This document shows positions 16,255-24,571 of a stretch of 40,521 bases of DNA, piece after piece. The position numbers and the translations under genes were made by a program. The notes beneath the pieces were generated by a model, which was given only the letters and a program-made list of their open reading frames with translations, did not search any database and was not told the origin of the DNA. Each line of letters begins with the position of its first letter. The first letter of the stretch is position 1. Source of the stretch: Aquirhabdus sp. (GTDB lineage Bacteria > Pseudomonadota > Gammaproteobacteria > Pseudomonadales > Moraxellaceae); contig JASLHI010000053.1 of assembly GCA_030149815.1 (NCBI GenBank), positions 1 through 40,521 of the forward strand. Reading direction: 5' to 3'.

Positions 16255-16299
16255 ATTTTCAAATCAATTCAGCACGCCTTAAATATAATGGAGTAAATC

Positions 16300-17598
16300 A
16301 TGCATAAAGACTCAACGAATACAATTAATGATGAATCAGAAAACTCAGAAGCAATCATTGCCCCCAACTCAAATCGGCGCGAGTTTCTCAGAAACTCTCT
16401 GTTCGCCGCGGGCGCAGCGTCAACGTTTAGCTCACTCATTCTACCGTCTTCATCAGCCTATGCGGCAGGTTCTGATGCACCAGAAAAAACAGTCGTCAAA
16501 ATCGGGTTTATTCCTTTAACAGACTGTGCTTCCGTCGTCATGGCATCAAAACTTGGACTCGATAAAAAATATGGCATCACGATCGAGCTTTCAAAAGAAG
16601 CATCGTGGGCAGGTGTCCGCGACAAATTGATCAGTGGAGAACTAGATGCTGCGCATGTCCTCTATGGCTTGATCTACGCGGTGAATAATGGTGTTGGTGC
16701 GACTCAAACCCCGATGGCAGTTCTGATGGGACTGAATAACAATGGACAAGCAATCACGATGGCAAACAAGCTCATCTCTGCGGGTGTAGTCAATGGCGCT
16801 GGGTTAAAGAAATATATTGCTGGTGGTAAATCTCTGACATTCGCACAAACCTATCCGACAGGCACGCACGCCATGTGGCTTAACTATTGGTTAGCGGCGA
16901 ATGGTGTCAATCCAATGAAAGATGTCAAAAATATCACCGTACCGCCACCGCAAATGGTCAGTAACATGCAAGTTGGCACAACCGATGGTTTCTGCGTTGG
17001 CGAACCTTGGGGAGCGCGCGCCATTGAATTGGGCATTGGTTTTACCACCACGACGACCCAAGAAATCTGGACTAATCATCCAGAAAAAGTCTTGGGTTGT
17101 AGCCGTGCATTTGTAGAGAAAAACCCAAACACTGCACGCGCGCTGATTATGGCAGTACTCGAAGCGTCTAAATATCTAGATGACTATAAGAATCGTGCCA
17201 ATGTCGCGACCGTCATTTCGCAAAAATCTTACGTAAACTGTCCTGCTGATACGATCACAGGTCGATTCCTCGGTCATTATGACAATGGCGCAGGTCGCCA
17301 ATGGACTGATGCTAACAACATGAAGTTCTACAACGACGGCAAAGTAAACTTCCCTTATTTGTCAGATGGTATGTGGTTTATGACGCAACATAAACGTTGG
17401 GGTCTCATGAAAACCAATGTGGACTATCTCGGCATTGCGAAACAAATCAACCAGATTGACTTGTACAAACAAGCAGCCAGCCAGATCAAAGTTCCAATTC
17501 CAAGCAGTCCAATGCGCAGCAGTAAACTTATGGACGGCAAAGTTTGGGATGGCTCGAATCCTGCAGCGTATGCAGCGAGTTTTGCAATTAAAGCTTAA
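16300..17598 (+). CDS. nrtA: Nitrate/nitrite ABC transporter substrate-binding protein
   Basis: A 432-residue periplasmic binding protein of the NrtA/NasF/CmpA family that captures nitrate or nitrite. The N-terminus has a twin-arginine motif (NRREFLRNSLF at about residue 25) followed by a hydrophobic stretch, so it is probably exported folded by Tat. Family segments include KIGFIPLTDCASVVMA, PTGTHAMWLNYWLAANG and PPPQMVSNMQVGTTDGFCVGEPWG. GGAG at 16290-16293 stands six bases before the ATG. It is the first gene of nrtABC and lies behind a sigma-54 promoter and an ANTAR-type antitermination leader. The choice of nitrate over bicarbonate or cyanate rests on the family segments and the NasR context. 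Confidence 0.92.
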   Translation: MHKDSTNTINDESENSEAIIAPNSNRREFLRNSLFAAGAASTFSSLILPSSSAYAAGSDAPEKTVVKIGFIPLTDCASVVMASKLGLDKKYGITIELSKEASWAGVRDKLISGELDAAHVLYGLIYAVNNGVGATQTPMAVLMGLNNNGQAITMANKLISAGVVNGAGLKKYIAGGKSLTFAQTYPTGTHAMWLNYWLAANGVNPMKDVKNITVPPPQMVSNMQVGTTDGFCVGEPWGARAIELGIGFTTTTTQEIWTNHPEKVLGCSRAFVEKNPNTARALIMAVLEASKYLDDYKNRANVATVISQKSYVNCPADTITGRFLGHYDNGAGRQWTDANNMKFYNDGKVNFPYLSDGMWFMTQHKRWGLMKTNVDYLGIAKQINQIDLYKQAASQIKVPIPSSPMRSSKLMDGKVWDGSNPAAYAASFAIKA

Positions 17599-17683
17599 TC
17601 AATCCAAGCAAACTCCACTGGTCTATGCCTAAGAAGCTCATAGATCAGTCACCCACTCAACATATCTATGGAGCGATAACCTC

Positions 17684-18640
17684 ATGAGCCATCCCGCCCA
17701 TGCACTAGACGCCAATAGTCTTAAAGATAATGCAGCCAAATTAGAATCAACTACGTTAGCAGTTGCCGACGAATCCATAACTTTGCTGAGTACAGAAATT
17801 CAGCCGTCAACAGCCATACAACCCTCACAAGTTTTAGCCAAAATTAAGCGTATTCAAGAGTGGTTATTAATCGTGTTAAAAAATCTATTACCACCACTCA
17901 TTGGGATTGCACTCTTCCTATTTGGCTGGGCAATTCTTAGTCAATATCGTCCAACCCTGCCTAATCCGCTTGTCACGGCTCAATCCGCCATTGAATTGTT
18001 TGCGCACCCTTTCTATATCGAAAGTGCAAATGATCAAGGCATTGGTTGGAATGTCATCTCCTCACTGGGTCGCGTAGGAACTGGTTTTGGTTTAGCTGCA
18101 CTATTTGGCATTCCTCTAGGATTTATTATTGGCCGAGTTAAATTCATCCACAGTATGCTCTCGCCCATCATTTCAATCTTGCGTCCAGTGTCTCCATTAG
18201 CATGGTTACCCATCGGAATGGTGGTATTCCAATCCGCGAATCCTGCATCCATTTGGGTCATTTTTATCTCGAGTATTTGGCCGATTATTCTCAATACATC
18301 GGCGGGCGTTTCACAAGTCCCACAAGATTATCTGAATGTTGCACGAGTCCTGCGCCTCTCTGAATGGAAAATCTTTACCAAAATCTTATTACCCTCTTCT
18401 CTACCTTACTTACTGACAGGAATTCGCTTATCAGTTGGTGTTGCATGGCTCGTGATCGTCGCGGCAGAAATGGTCAGCGGCGGCAAAGGAATTGGCTTCT
18501 GGGTCTGGGATGAATACCAAAATTCGCAATATGCACACATCATCGTGGGCATCTTTGTCGTGGGCATACTCGGTCTTACGATCGAGAAGATCTTAATTCT
18601 GGTCACTAAACTGATTTCACGTGGGGAGACCACATCATGA
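17684..18640 (+). CDS. nrtB: Nitrate/nitrite ABC transporter permease
   Basis: A 318-residue inner-membrane permease of the NrtB/SsuC/TauC type. About 65 polar residues precede the first membrane segment (LLPPLIGIALFLFGWAIL). The cytoplasmic coupling loop for the ATPase is visible as QDYLNVARVLRLSEWKIFTKILLPSSLPY, and the core has SPLAWLPIGMVVFQ and AAEMVSGGKGIGFWVWDE. GGAG at 17670-17673 precedes the ATG at 17684. The gene lies 85 bases after nrtA and its stop overlaps the nrtC start by four bases (ATGA), which indicates coupled translation. Confidence 0.93.
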   Translation: MSHPAHALDANSLKDNAAKLESTTLAVADESITLLSTEIQPSTAIQPSQVLAKIKRIQEWLLIVLKNLLPPLIGIALFLFGWAILSQYRPTLPNPLVTAQSAIELFAHPFYIESANDQGIGWNVISSLGRVGTGFGLAALFGIPLGFIIGRVKFIHSMLSPIISILRPVSPLAWLPIGMVVFQSANPASIWVIFISSIWPIILNTSAGVSQVPQDYLNVARVLRLSEWKIFTKILLPSSLPYLLTGIRLSVGVAWLVIVAAEMVSGGKGIGFWVWDEYQNSQYAHIIVGIFVVGILGLTIEKILILVTKLISRGETTS

Positions 18641-19476
18641 GCGATACCATAACAATCACCAAAGACAAGCAGATTGCCACAACAGGTTATGTTTCTATTG
18701 AACAAGTCGGCATGAGCTTTAAAACGAAAAAAGGGGATTTTGAAGCACTTCGTGATATTAATCTTAAAATCACGAAAGGCGAATTTATCACCCTGATTGG
18801 ACACTCAGGCTGTGGTAAATCCACATTACTCAATCTAATTGCTGGATTAACGATGCCCAGTAAAGGCGCGTTGATTAGTAATGGACGAGAGATTTCAGGG
18901 CCAGGGCCTGAACGCGCGGTCGTGTTCCAAAACCATTCACTTCTACCATGGCTGACCTGTTTTGATAATGTTTATCTAGCCGTCGAACGGGTCTTTGGCA
19001 AAAATGAAAACAAAGACCAACTTCGAGAACGTACTGAGGCTGCACTGAGAATGGTCGGGTTGACCCATGCACTCAACAAATACCCAAGCGAAATTTCAGG
19101 CGGCATGAAACAACGTGTCGGCATCGCACGGGCATTATCGATGGAACCTCAAGTTTTATTATTAGACGAACCATTTGGTGCATTAGATGCATTGACGCGT
19201 GCACATTTGCAAGATGAGTTAATTGATATTGTGCAGCAAACTCAAGCAACTGTAGTCATGGTTACTCATGATGTGGATGAAGCCGTTCTGCTATCTGATC
19301 GCATCGTTATGATGACCAATGGCCCAGCGGCGACGATTGGAGAAATTCTAACCGTTGATTTACCGCATCCACGTGATCGATTATTACTGGCAAATAACCC
19401 TGACTACCATCGCTTACGCTCAAACGTTCTCGACTTCCTATATCACAAAATGAAGCACCCTGTTTCAGCAGCTTAA
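18637..19476 (+). CDS. nrtC: Nitrate/nitrite ABC transporter ATP-binding protein
   Basis: A 279-residue ATPase that powers the transporter from the cytoplasmic side. Walker A is GHSGCGKST near residue 56, the Q-loop VVFQNHSLLPWLT, the signature ISGGMKQR, Walker B VLLLDEPFGALDA, and the H-loop VTHDVDEAVLLSDR. This corresponds to NasD/NrtD-type proteins. It lacks the extra C-terminal substrate-binding domain of cyanobacterial NrtC, so the symbol is used for gene order only. It is the last gene of the unit: a terminator follows 18 bases downstream and no reductase gene is attached. Confidence 0.93.
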   Translation: MSDTITITKDKQIATTGYVSIEQVGMSFKTKKGDFEALRDINLKITKGEFITLIGHSGCGKSTLLNLIAGLTMPSKGALISNGREISGPGPERAVVFQNHSLLPWLTCFDNVYLAVERVFGKNENKDQLRERTEAALRMVGLTHALNKYPSEISGGMKQRVGIARALSMEPQVLLLDEPFGALDALTRAHLQDELIDIVQQTQATVVMVTHDVDEAVLLSDRIVMMTNGPAATIGEILTVDLPHPRDRLLLANNPDYHRLRSNVLDFLYHKMKHPVSAA

Positions 19477-19494
19477 TCGCCGCAGAATCAAATC

Positions 19495-19530
19495 AAAGCC
19501 GCACGTCCCCAATAAAAGTGCGGCTTTTTT
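19495..19530. terminator. Bidirectional terminator between nrtC and the peptide operon
   Basis: AAAGCCGCAC (19495-19504) and GTGCGGCTTT (19518-19527) form a perfect 10-bp stem with a T-run to 19530. It ends nrtABC, and read from the other strand it lies just beyond the last gene of the converging ABC operon. Confidence 0.85.
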
Positions 19531-21295
19531 ATGGTAGTCCTTTCGGAATCGCACTGAGCAACTGCTTAGTATAAGCATGTTGCGGATTGAGATATAACTC
19601 ATCCGAGTTCGCCATTTCCACGACTTTGCCTTCTTTCATCACCATCACTTGATCTGCAATATACTTCACCACAGATAAATCATGAGAAATAAAGATATAG
19701 CTCATGCCAAACTCATCTTGTAAGTCTTGTAATAGATTCAACACTTGTGCTTGCACTGACACATCCAGAGCTGAAACCGACTCATCACAAATCAAGACTT
19801 CAGGACGCAAAGTCAGGCAACGCGCAATCGCAATCCGTTGACGTTGTCCACCTGAAAACTCATGCGGATAACGATAAAACGCTGCGCTGGGCAAGCCTAC
19901 TTTCTGCAAAAGCTGCATCGCCAGATCAGTACGTTCATCATCACTCTGTCCAATCTGATGAATTTTCATGGGTTCAAGTAAAATCTGGCCCACCGTAAAG
20001 CGTGGATTGAGTGAAGCATAAGGATTCTGAAAAATAATCTGGATACGACGCTTATACGCCATAAAATCGCGATTCGACATCGGCAGAATATCTTTACCCT
20101 CAAACAGCGCCTGACCTGTCGTTGCTTGATGCAAACGCATCAACGTCAGACCCACTGTCGTTTTTCCTGAACCCGACTCTCCGACGACACCGAGTGTCTT
20201 ACCGCGAGCCAACTTAAACGATACATCGCTCACCGCTTGGAATTCTTTTCGCCCAAAGAAGCCTTCACGACTATAAAAACTCTTTCCTAAATTGCGGACG
20301 TCGAGAATAATCTCCTCATTACCCACTAAACCTCGCGGACGTTGTTTAGTATCTAAAACAATCTGGTCGATGTTTTGATTGTTTTGATTAATGTTTTCTT
20401 CTGAATTGACATTGATAAAATCACTAATCACAGGCAAGCGCCACGGACGACTTTCCAGCGAAGGTCGGCAGCGAAGTAACGCTTTGGTATAGGCATCCTT
20501 AGGTGCTTGCAAAATTTGGCGTACATCGCCTTTTTCACGGATTTCACCATTTCGCATCACGATCACTTGATCAGCGATTTCACCGACCAATGCTAAATCA
20601 TGGGTAATGAATAACACCGACATGCGGTGCTTTTTACGTAGTGTTTCAATCAGATCAATAATTTGCTTCTGAATCGTCACATCGAGTGCCGTCGTCGGCT
20701 CATCCGCAATCAGAAGTTTAGGTTCGCAAGCAATTGCCATCGCGATCATCACACGCTGTTGCTGTCCGCCTGAAAGCTGATTGGGATAAGCATGGATCTT
20801 TTGCTCTGGCGAAGGAATCCCGACTTCTTCCAGTAATGCAATCGCTCGATCACGCGCTCGTTTGCGACCCATTTTCATATGCAGTCGCAGGACTTCTTCA
20901 ATCTGATACCCTACGGTAAAGACAGGATTCAGCGACGTCATCGGTTCTTGAAAGATCATCGCAATATCTTTACCGCACATCTTTCTGCGTTCAGCATTCG
21001 GTAAATGTAATACGTCACGCCCTTCAAACTCGATCAGACTATTCGACGCAATCACTGCATTGTCTGAAGGCAATAACCCCATGATTGCTAACGAACTGAC
21101 CGACTTACCACTCCCAGATTCTCCGACCAATGCCACCGTCGTGTTGTATGGAATATCAAAACAAATGCCTTTTACCGCATCAGCGAGTTTATTCTGGGCA
21201 TCGCGAAAGCTGACCCGCAAGTGATGCACACGCAGTAAGGTATTGTTGCTAGAAATCTCGAAATCATCGAGGTCATTAGTCTCTATAGAATCCAT
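19529..21295 (-). CDS. Peptide ABC transporter ATP-binding protein with two ATPase domains (YejF-like)
   Basis: A 588-residue fusion of two nucleotide-binding domains, as in YejF. Domain 1 has Walker A GESGSGKSVS, signature LSGGQQQR and Walker B LLIADEPTTALDV. Domain 2 has GESGSGKTTV, FSGGQRQR and VLICDESVSALDV. A linker of about 50 residues, rich in Asn and Gln, lies between them. It supplies ATP hydrolysis for the permease pair encoded just upstream. The ATG at 21295 (MDSIETNDLD) is preferred. A GTG at 21304 would add three residues. The upstream permease stop is at 21308, so translation is probably coupled. It is the last gene of the operon. Confidence 0.92.
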   Translation of the reverse strand: MDSIETNDLDDFEISSNNTLLRVHHLRVSFRDAQNKLADAVKGICFDIPYNTTVALVGESGSGKSVSSLAIMGLLPSDNAVIASNSLIEFEGRDVLHLPNAERRKMCGKDIAMIFQEPMTSLNPVFTVGYQIEEVLRLHMKMGRKRARDRAIALLEEVGIPSPEQKIHAYPNQLSGGQQQRVMIAMAIACEPKLLIADEPTTALDVTIQKQIIDLIETLRKKHRMSVLFITHDLALVGEIADQVIVMRNGEIREKGDVRQILQAPKDAYTKALLRCRPSLESRPWRLPVISDFINVNSEENINQNNQNIDQIVLDTKQRPRGLVGNEEIILDVRNLGKSFYSREGFFGRKEFQAVSDVSFKLARGKTLGVVGESGSGKTTVGLTLMRLHQATTGQALFEGKDILPMSNRDFMAYKRRIQIIFQNPYASLNPRFTVGQILLEPMKIHQIGQSDDERTDLAMQLLQKVGLPSAAFYRYPHEFSGGQRQRIAIARCLTLRPEVLICDESVSALDVSVQAQVLNLLQDLQDEFGMSYIFISHDLSVVKYIADQVMVMKEGKVVEMANSDELYLNPQHAYTKQLLSAIPKGLP

Positions 21296-21307
21296 TACTC
21301 GCACCGC

Positions 21308-22453
21308 CTATTTCAATTTCGGATCAAGCGCGTCACGCAGCGCATCAGTAAATAAAGAAAATGCTGTCACCAATACCGCCATCGCCACACTGGCGGCAGT
21401 CATTTGCCACCATTTACCCAGAATGAGCTCATTCTGAGCCTCATTCAGCATGCTGCCCCACGACACCACACCGACAGGTACACCAAACCCGAGAAAGCTC
21501 AGAATCACTTCAGCTTTAATAAAACCAACGACCAGAATCGACATTTGCACCAAAGGCACATGGCTAATATTTGGAAAAATATGGACAAACATTTTGCGTA
21601 AATCACCTGCACCAATCGCATCTGCCGCTAGTACATATTCGCGCAACCGATGCTTAATATATTCAGCACGAACCAGACGATAAGTCCCCGTCCAACCCGT
21701 TAAACCCAAAATCAGGACAATGGATAAAATACCTTTTTGCTGCAAAACCGCAGCAACTGCGAGGATTAATAATAAATAAGGAATTGAGGTAAATACGTTG
21801 TAAAACCACTCAAGCAGAGCATCAACACGACCACCAAAATAACCCGAAAGCGCACCCAAAACTGTGCCAATGACTACCGCAAGCAATGCCGCAACCAAAC
21901 CAACAATAATCGACGTTTCAGAACCTTTAATGGTTTTTTGGATAATGTCATGCCCCCATTTATCCGCACCAAACGGTAAGGTTTGTTTGCGAACAGCCGC
22001 TGTTGTTGTGTTGCCTTGTGCCAGTTTGGCTCGAATTTCTGTCATCTCAGGCTGCAAAGGATCCGCAATTCCATAATCATTCACCGCAGGTTGAGCGCTC
22101 GTTGCACGCTCTGTCCGTAATTGGTGAAGAATGTCACGAAGCAGATCGACTGGATTATCTGGTAAAGGAATATCCGCCGTTGCTGTCGGACTAAATCCAC
22201 GTTGTGCTTCAGTTTCAGCACCCATGAAAGTCGGCGGCGCATAATTCACACCGACTTCTTGGTCCCAATTTTTGGCAATCAAACCTGTCACTGACAGCAC
22301 CAACATCAGCAAATAAGCAGCGACAACGACTAACGCCATCATTGCGACACGATCAGCGCGTAAGCGCCGCCAAGCCAGCGCCCAAAGTCCCTGTGAACGT
22401 TGACTTTTGGTTGGAGCAAGCTGAGCAGGATGTGTTGAACTTGAATTCATCAT
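21308..22453 (-). CDS. Peptide ABC transporter permease (YejE-like)
   Basis: A 381-residue inner-membrane permease of the DppC/OppC/YejE group. After a first membrane segment (MMALVVVAAYLLMLVLS) comes an extended loop of about 110 residues facing the periplasm. It is followed by the conserved LPFGADKWGHDII and five membrane segments. The coupling loop reads VLAADAIGAGDLRKMFVHIFPNI, and SWGSMLNEAQ lies near the end. The long loop is characteristic of the YejE type. Nine bases separate it from the yejB-like gene upstream. Confidence 0.9.
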   Translation of the reverse strand: MMNSSSTHPAQLAPTKSQRSQGLWALAWRRLRADRVAMMALVVVAAYLLMLVLSVTGLIAKNWDQEVGVNYAPPTFMGAETEAQRGFSPTATADIPLPDNPVDLLRDILHQLRTERATSAQPAVNDYGIADPLQPEMTEIRAKLAQGNTTTAAVRKQTLPFGADKWGHDIIQKTIKGSETSIIVGLVAALLAVVIGTVLGALSGYFGGRVDALLEWFYNVFTSIPYLLLILAVAAVLQQKGILSIVLILGLTGWTGTYRLVRAEYIKHRLREYVLAADAIGAGDLRKMFVHIFPNISHVPLVQMSILVVGFIKAEVILSFLGFGVPVGVVSWGSMLNEAQNELILGKWWQMTAASVAMAVLVTAFSLFTDALRDALDPKLK

Positions 22454-22461
22454 ATCAATGC

Positions 22462-23400
22462 CTACTTCAACTGAACACGAGGATCGACGGCTTGATACAT
22501 CAGATCAGCCAGCAAATTAAAAATCATCGTCGCCAGAGCAACATAAACCGTAATCGCCTTAATCACAGGAAAATCACTACGTTCCACTGCTAAAATCACT
22601 TCACGTCCAATCCCTGGAATCCCAAAGAAACGCTCAATCAAAAACGCACCAATCAACAGTGAAGGCAAACTCGACATCACATCAGTAATCATCGGAATTG
22701 CGGCATTACGCAGCACATGCACCCATAAAATACGTGATTCGCCCAAGCCTTTTGCTCGCGAAGTTCGCACATAGTCTTGATTGATTTCATCGAGTACGAA
22801 AGTTCGATAAAGCCGCAAACTCGGCGCAAGGCTCACCGCCAACATAATCAGAATCGGCAATAACGAATAGTGAAATAGATTTTCACTCAGACTATTGCCC
22901 CAACCTTGCACAGGGAAAAAATTGAGCTTATAGGCAAACCAATATTGAAAGAGAATGATATAGACTAAAATACTAATCGACATCCCGACAGTACACGCTA
23001 CCATCACCATCCGATCGGTCAAGGAACCGCGTACGAAAGCAATTGCAAGCGCTAAAGCCACAGCAAAGAAGGTTTGCAGAATCGTCAGTGGAATCAAAAT
23101 CGTCAGCGACGGCCCTAATCGGGTCAAAATTACCTGTGATACCGACTCGCCTGTACTCCAGCTTGACCCAAAATCAAAAGTCACAATTTGCTGAATAAAA
23201 ATCCATAACTGCACATAGTAAGGCTGATCAATGCCAAGTTGCTTACGAATATTAGCAATCTGTTCTGGGTTGGGCATCTTGCCCGCCAAGATATATGCTG
23301 GATCACCGCCGACCCAATTAAACAAAAAGAAAATCAAAAGAATAACGCCGAGCATCGTCGGAATCATTTGTCCTAAGCGGCGTAGAATATAAACGGTCAT
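22462..23400 (-). CDS. Peptide ABC transporter permease (YejB/DppB-like)
   Basis: A 312-residue inner-membrane permease. The N-terminus YILRRLGQMIPTMLGVILLIF and the segment NWVGGDPAYILAG are typical of DppB/OppB. FDFGSSW, SLAPSLRLYRTFVLDEINQDYVRTSRAKG (the coupling region, quoted by its core) and the C-terminal GIPGIGREVI follow. AAGGA lies seven bases before the ATG at 23400. It pairs with the YejE-like permease downstream to form the membrane channel. Confidence 0.91.
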   Translation of the reverse strand: MTVYILRRLGQMIPTMLGVILLIFFLFNWVGGDPAYILAGKMPNPEQIANIRKQLGIDQPYYVQLWIFIQQIVTFDFGSSWSTGESVSQVILTRLGPSLTILIPLTILQTFFAVALALAIAFVRGSLTDRMVMVACTVGMSISILVYIILFQYWFAYKLNFFPVQGWGNSLSENLFHYSLLPILIMLAVSLAPSLRLYRTFVLDEINQDYVRTSRAKGLGESRILWVHVLRNAAIPMITDVMSSLPSLLIGAFLIERFFGIPGIGREVILAVERSDFPVIKAITVYVALATMIFNLLADLMYQAVDPRVQLK

Positions 23401-23481
23401 CGCTATCCTTGCTGATTTCTTTTCGCTAAATACTAATACTGATTTCGGTCTCTAAAAACCTTTAGGTACTGAAGGTTTACC

Positions 23482-24537
23482 CTACTTTTTCTTGCTCAAT
23501 TTACCGTGCTTCGCTTTACCGACATAAAATGCAGGTTTTGTGCCTGGGAATGCCCAAAATGATGTCATTTCAGAGGATGGAAAAACATTCGGGAATCGCG
23601 GATCACGCTTGGATGGCCCTGCAATGGTCTTTTCTTGCACCATCGAGATGTATTGATCAATCGAATTCTCTAGCGTATTGCCATTGATAATCACCTCAGT
23701 TCCAGTAATTTCAGCATAATCCGCAACGCCAGCCGCTTTCGCCAAGTTAGGCATATACGCATCGACACTGATGCCATTCTCACTAGTCACCCAGATACCT
23801 TCATCGGTATGCACCACAATCGAATGATTACCTTCGGTATGACCTGGGGTATGGATCAACGCAACGCCATCGCCGAGCATAATATCGCCATCGAATTGAA
23901 TCACTTTGTCATCAGGAATTCCTGCTATACCATTTGGACAATACCAATCAGCTTGATACGGATTCAAATCCAAAGCCGATGCCCATTCGCGACGATGTAC
24001 CAAGAGCTTTGCATTAGGAAACACCCCCTTCTCAGTTGTGGTGCCTAACCAGCGACGCACATCCTGCGTATGCAAATGATCATAAGTAATATAATCAACA
24101 TCTTCTGGCTTCAAACCAATTTTTTTCAGAATCTTAGGAACCGTTGTTTGGCGCTTAACCACTAAGTTTGTTAGCAGCTCAGGAGTCTTATCCTGCAAGC
24201 GACGGAAGAATGGCGTTTCATCATTACGCTCATGATCGGATGGCGAAACCAACATCGTTTTCAGCCCTTCAGCTGTCTCAAACTGGACCACAAACAGACG
24301 GTTTTGTAGATGTAAGAATTCAACCAAATATTCATGAGCAAAAGCGTTACGCAACCCGAATCGACTTGAATAAGGGAGTTTGACCAAATCAAATGATTCG
24401 TGATATTTCACTTTAGGTCCAGCGAGCATGTATTTGCGGAATTCTTCTGCCGCTTTACGCGTATGTTCAACACGTGCCATTTGACCTAATGCGCTACGGC
24501 AACCCTCAAAATGGGTAATCTTGGTAAAATGACTCAT
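23482..24537 (-). CDS. Metallo-beta-lactamase-fold hydrolase in the peptide-transport operon
   Basis: A 351-residue protein without a signal peptide, so probably cytoplasmic. The metal-binding region reads YITYDHLHTQDVRRW near residue 150, and a second metal site is TPGHTEGNHSIVV near residue 235. The first motif keeps two His and an Asp but has HLHTQD where most family members have HxHxDH. The fold covers lactonases, esterases, glyoxalases and amidases, and I cannot choose between them. AAGGAG eight bases upstream fixes the ATG at 24537. It lies between the binding-protein genes and the permease genes on the same strand, which suggests that it acts on the imported substrate. Confidence 0.82.
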   Translation of the reverse strand: MSHFTKITHFEGCRSALGQMARVEHTRKAAEEFRKYMLAGPKVKYHESFDLVKLPYSSRFGLRNAFAHEYLVEFLHLQNRLFVVQFETAEGLKTMLVSPSDHERNDETPFFRRLQDKTPELLTNLVVKRQTTVPKILKKIGLKPEDVDYITYDHLHTQDVRRWLGTTTEKGVFPNAKLLVHRREWASALDLNPYQADWYCPNGIAGIPDDKVIQFDGDIMLGDGVALIHTPGHTEGNHSIVVHTDEGIWVTSENGISVDAYMPNLAKAAGVADYAEITGTEVIINGNTLENSIDQYISMVQEKTIAGPSKRDPRFPNVFPSSEMTSFWAFPGTKPAFYVGKAKHGKLSKKK

Positions 24538-24571
24538 CTCGCTTTCTCCTTAAAACAGTGAAACCCATTGA

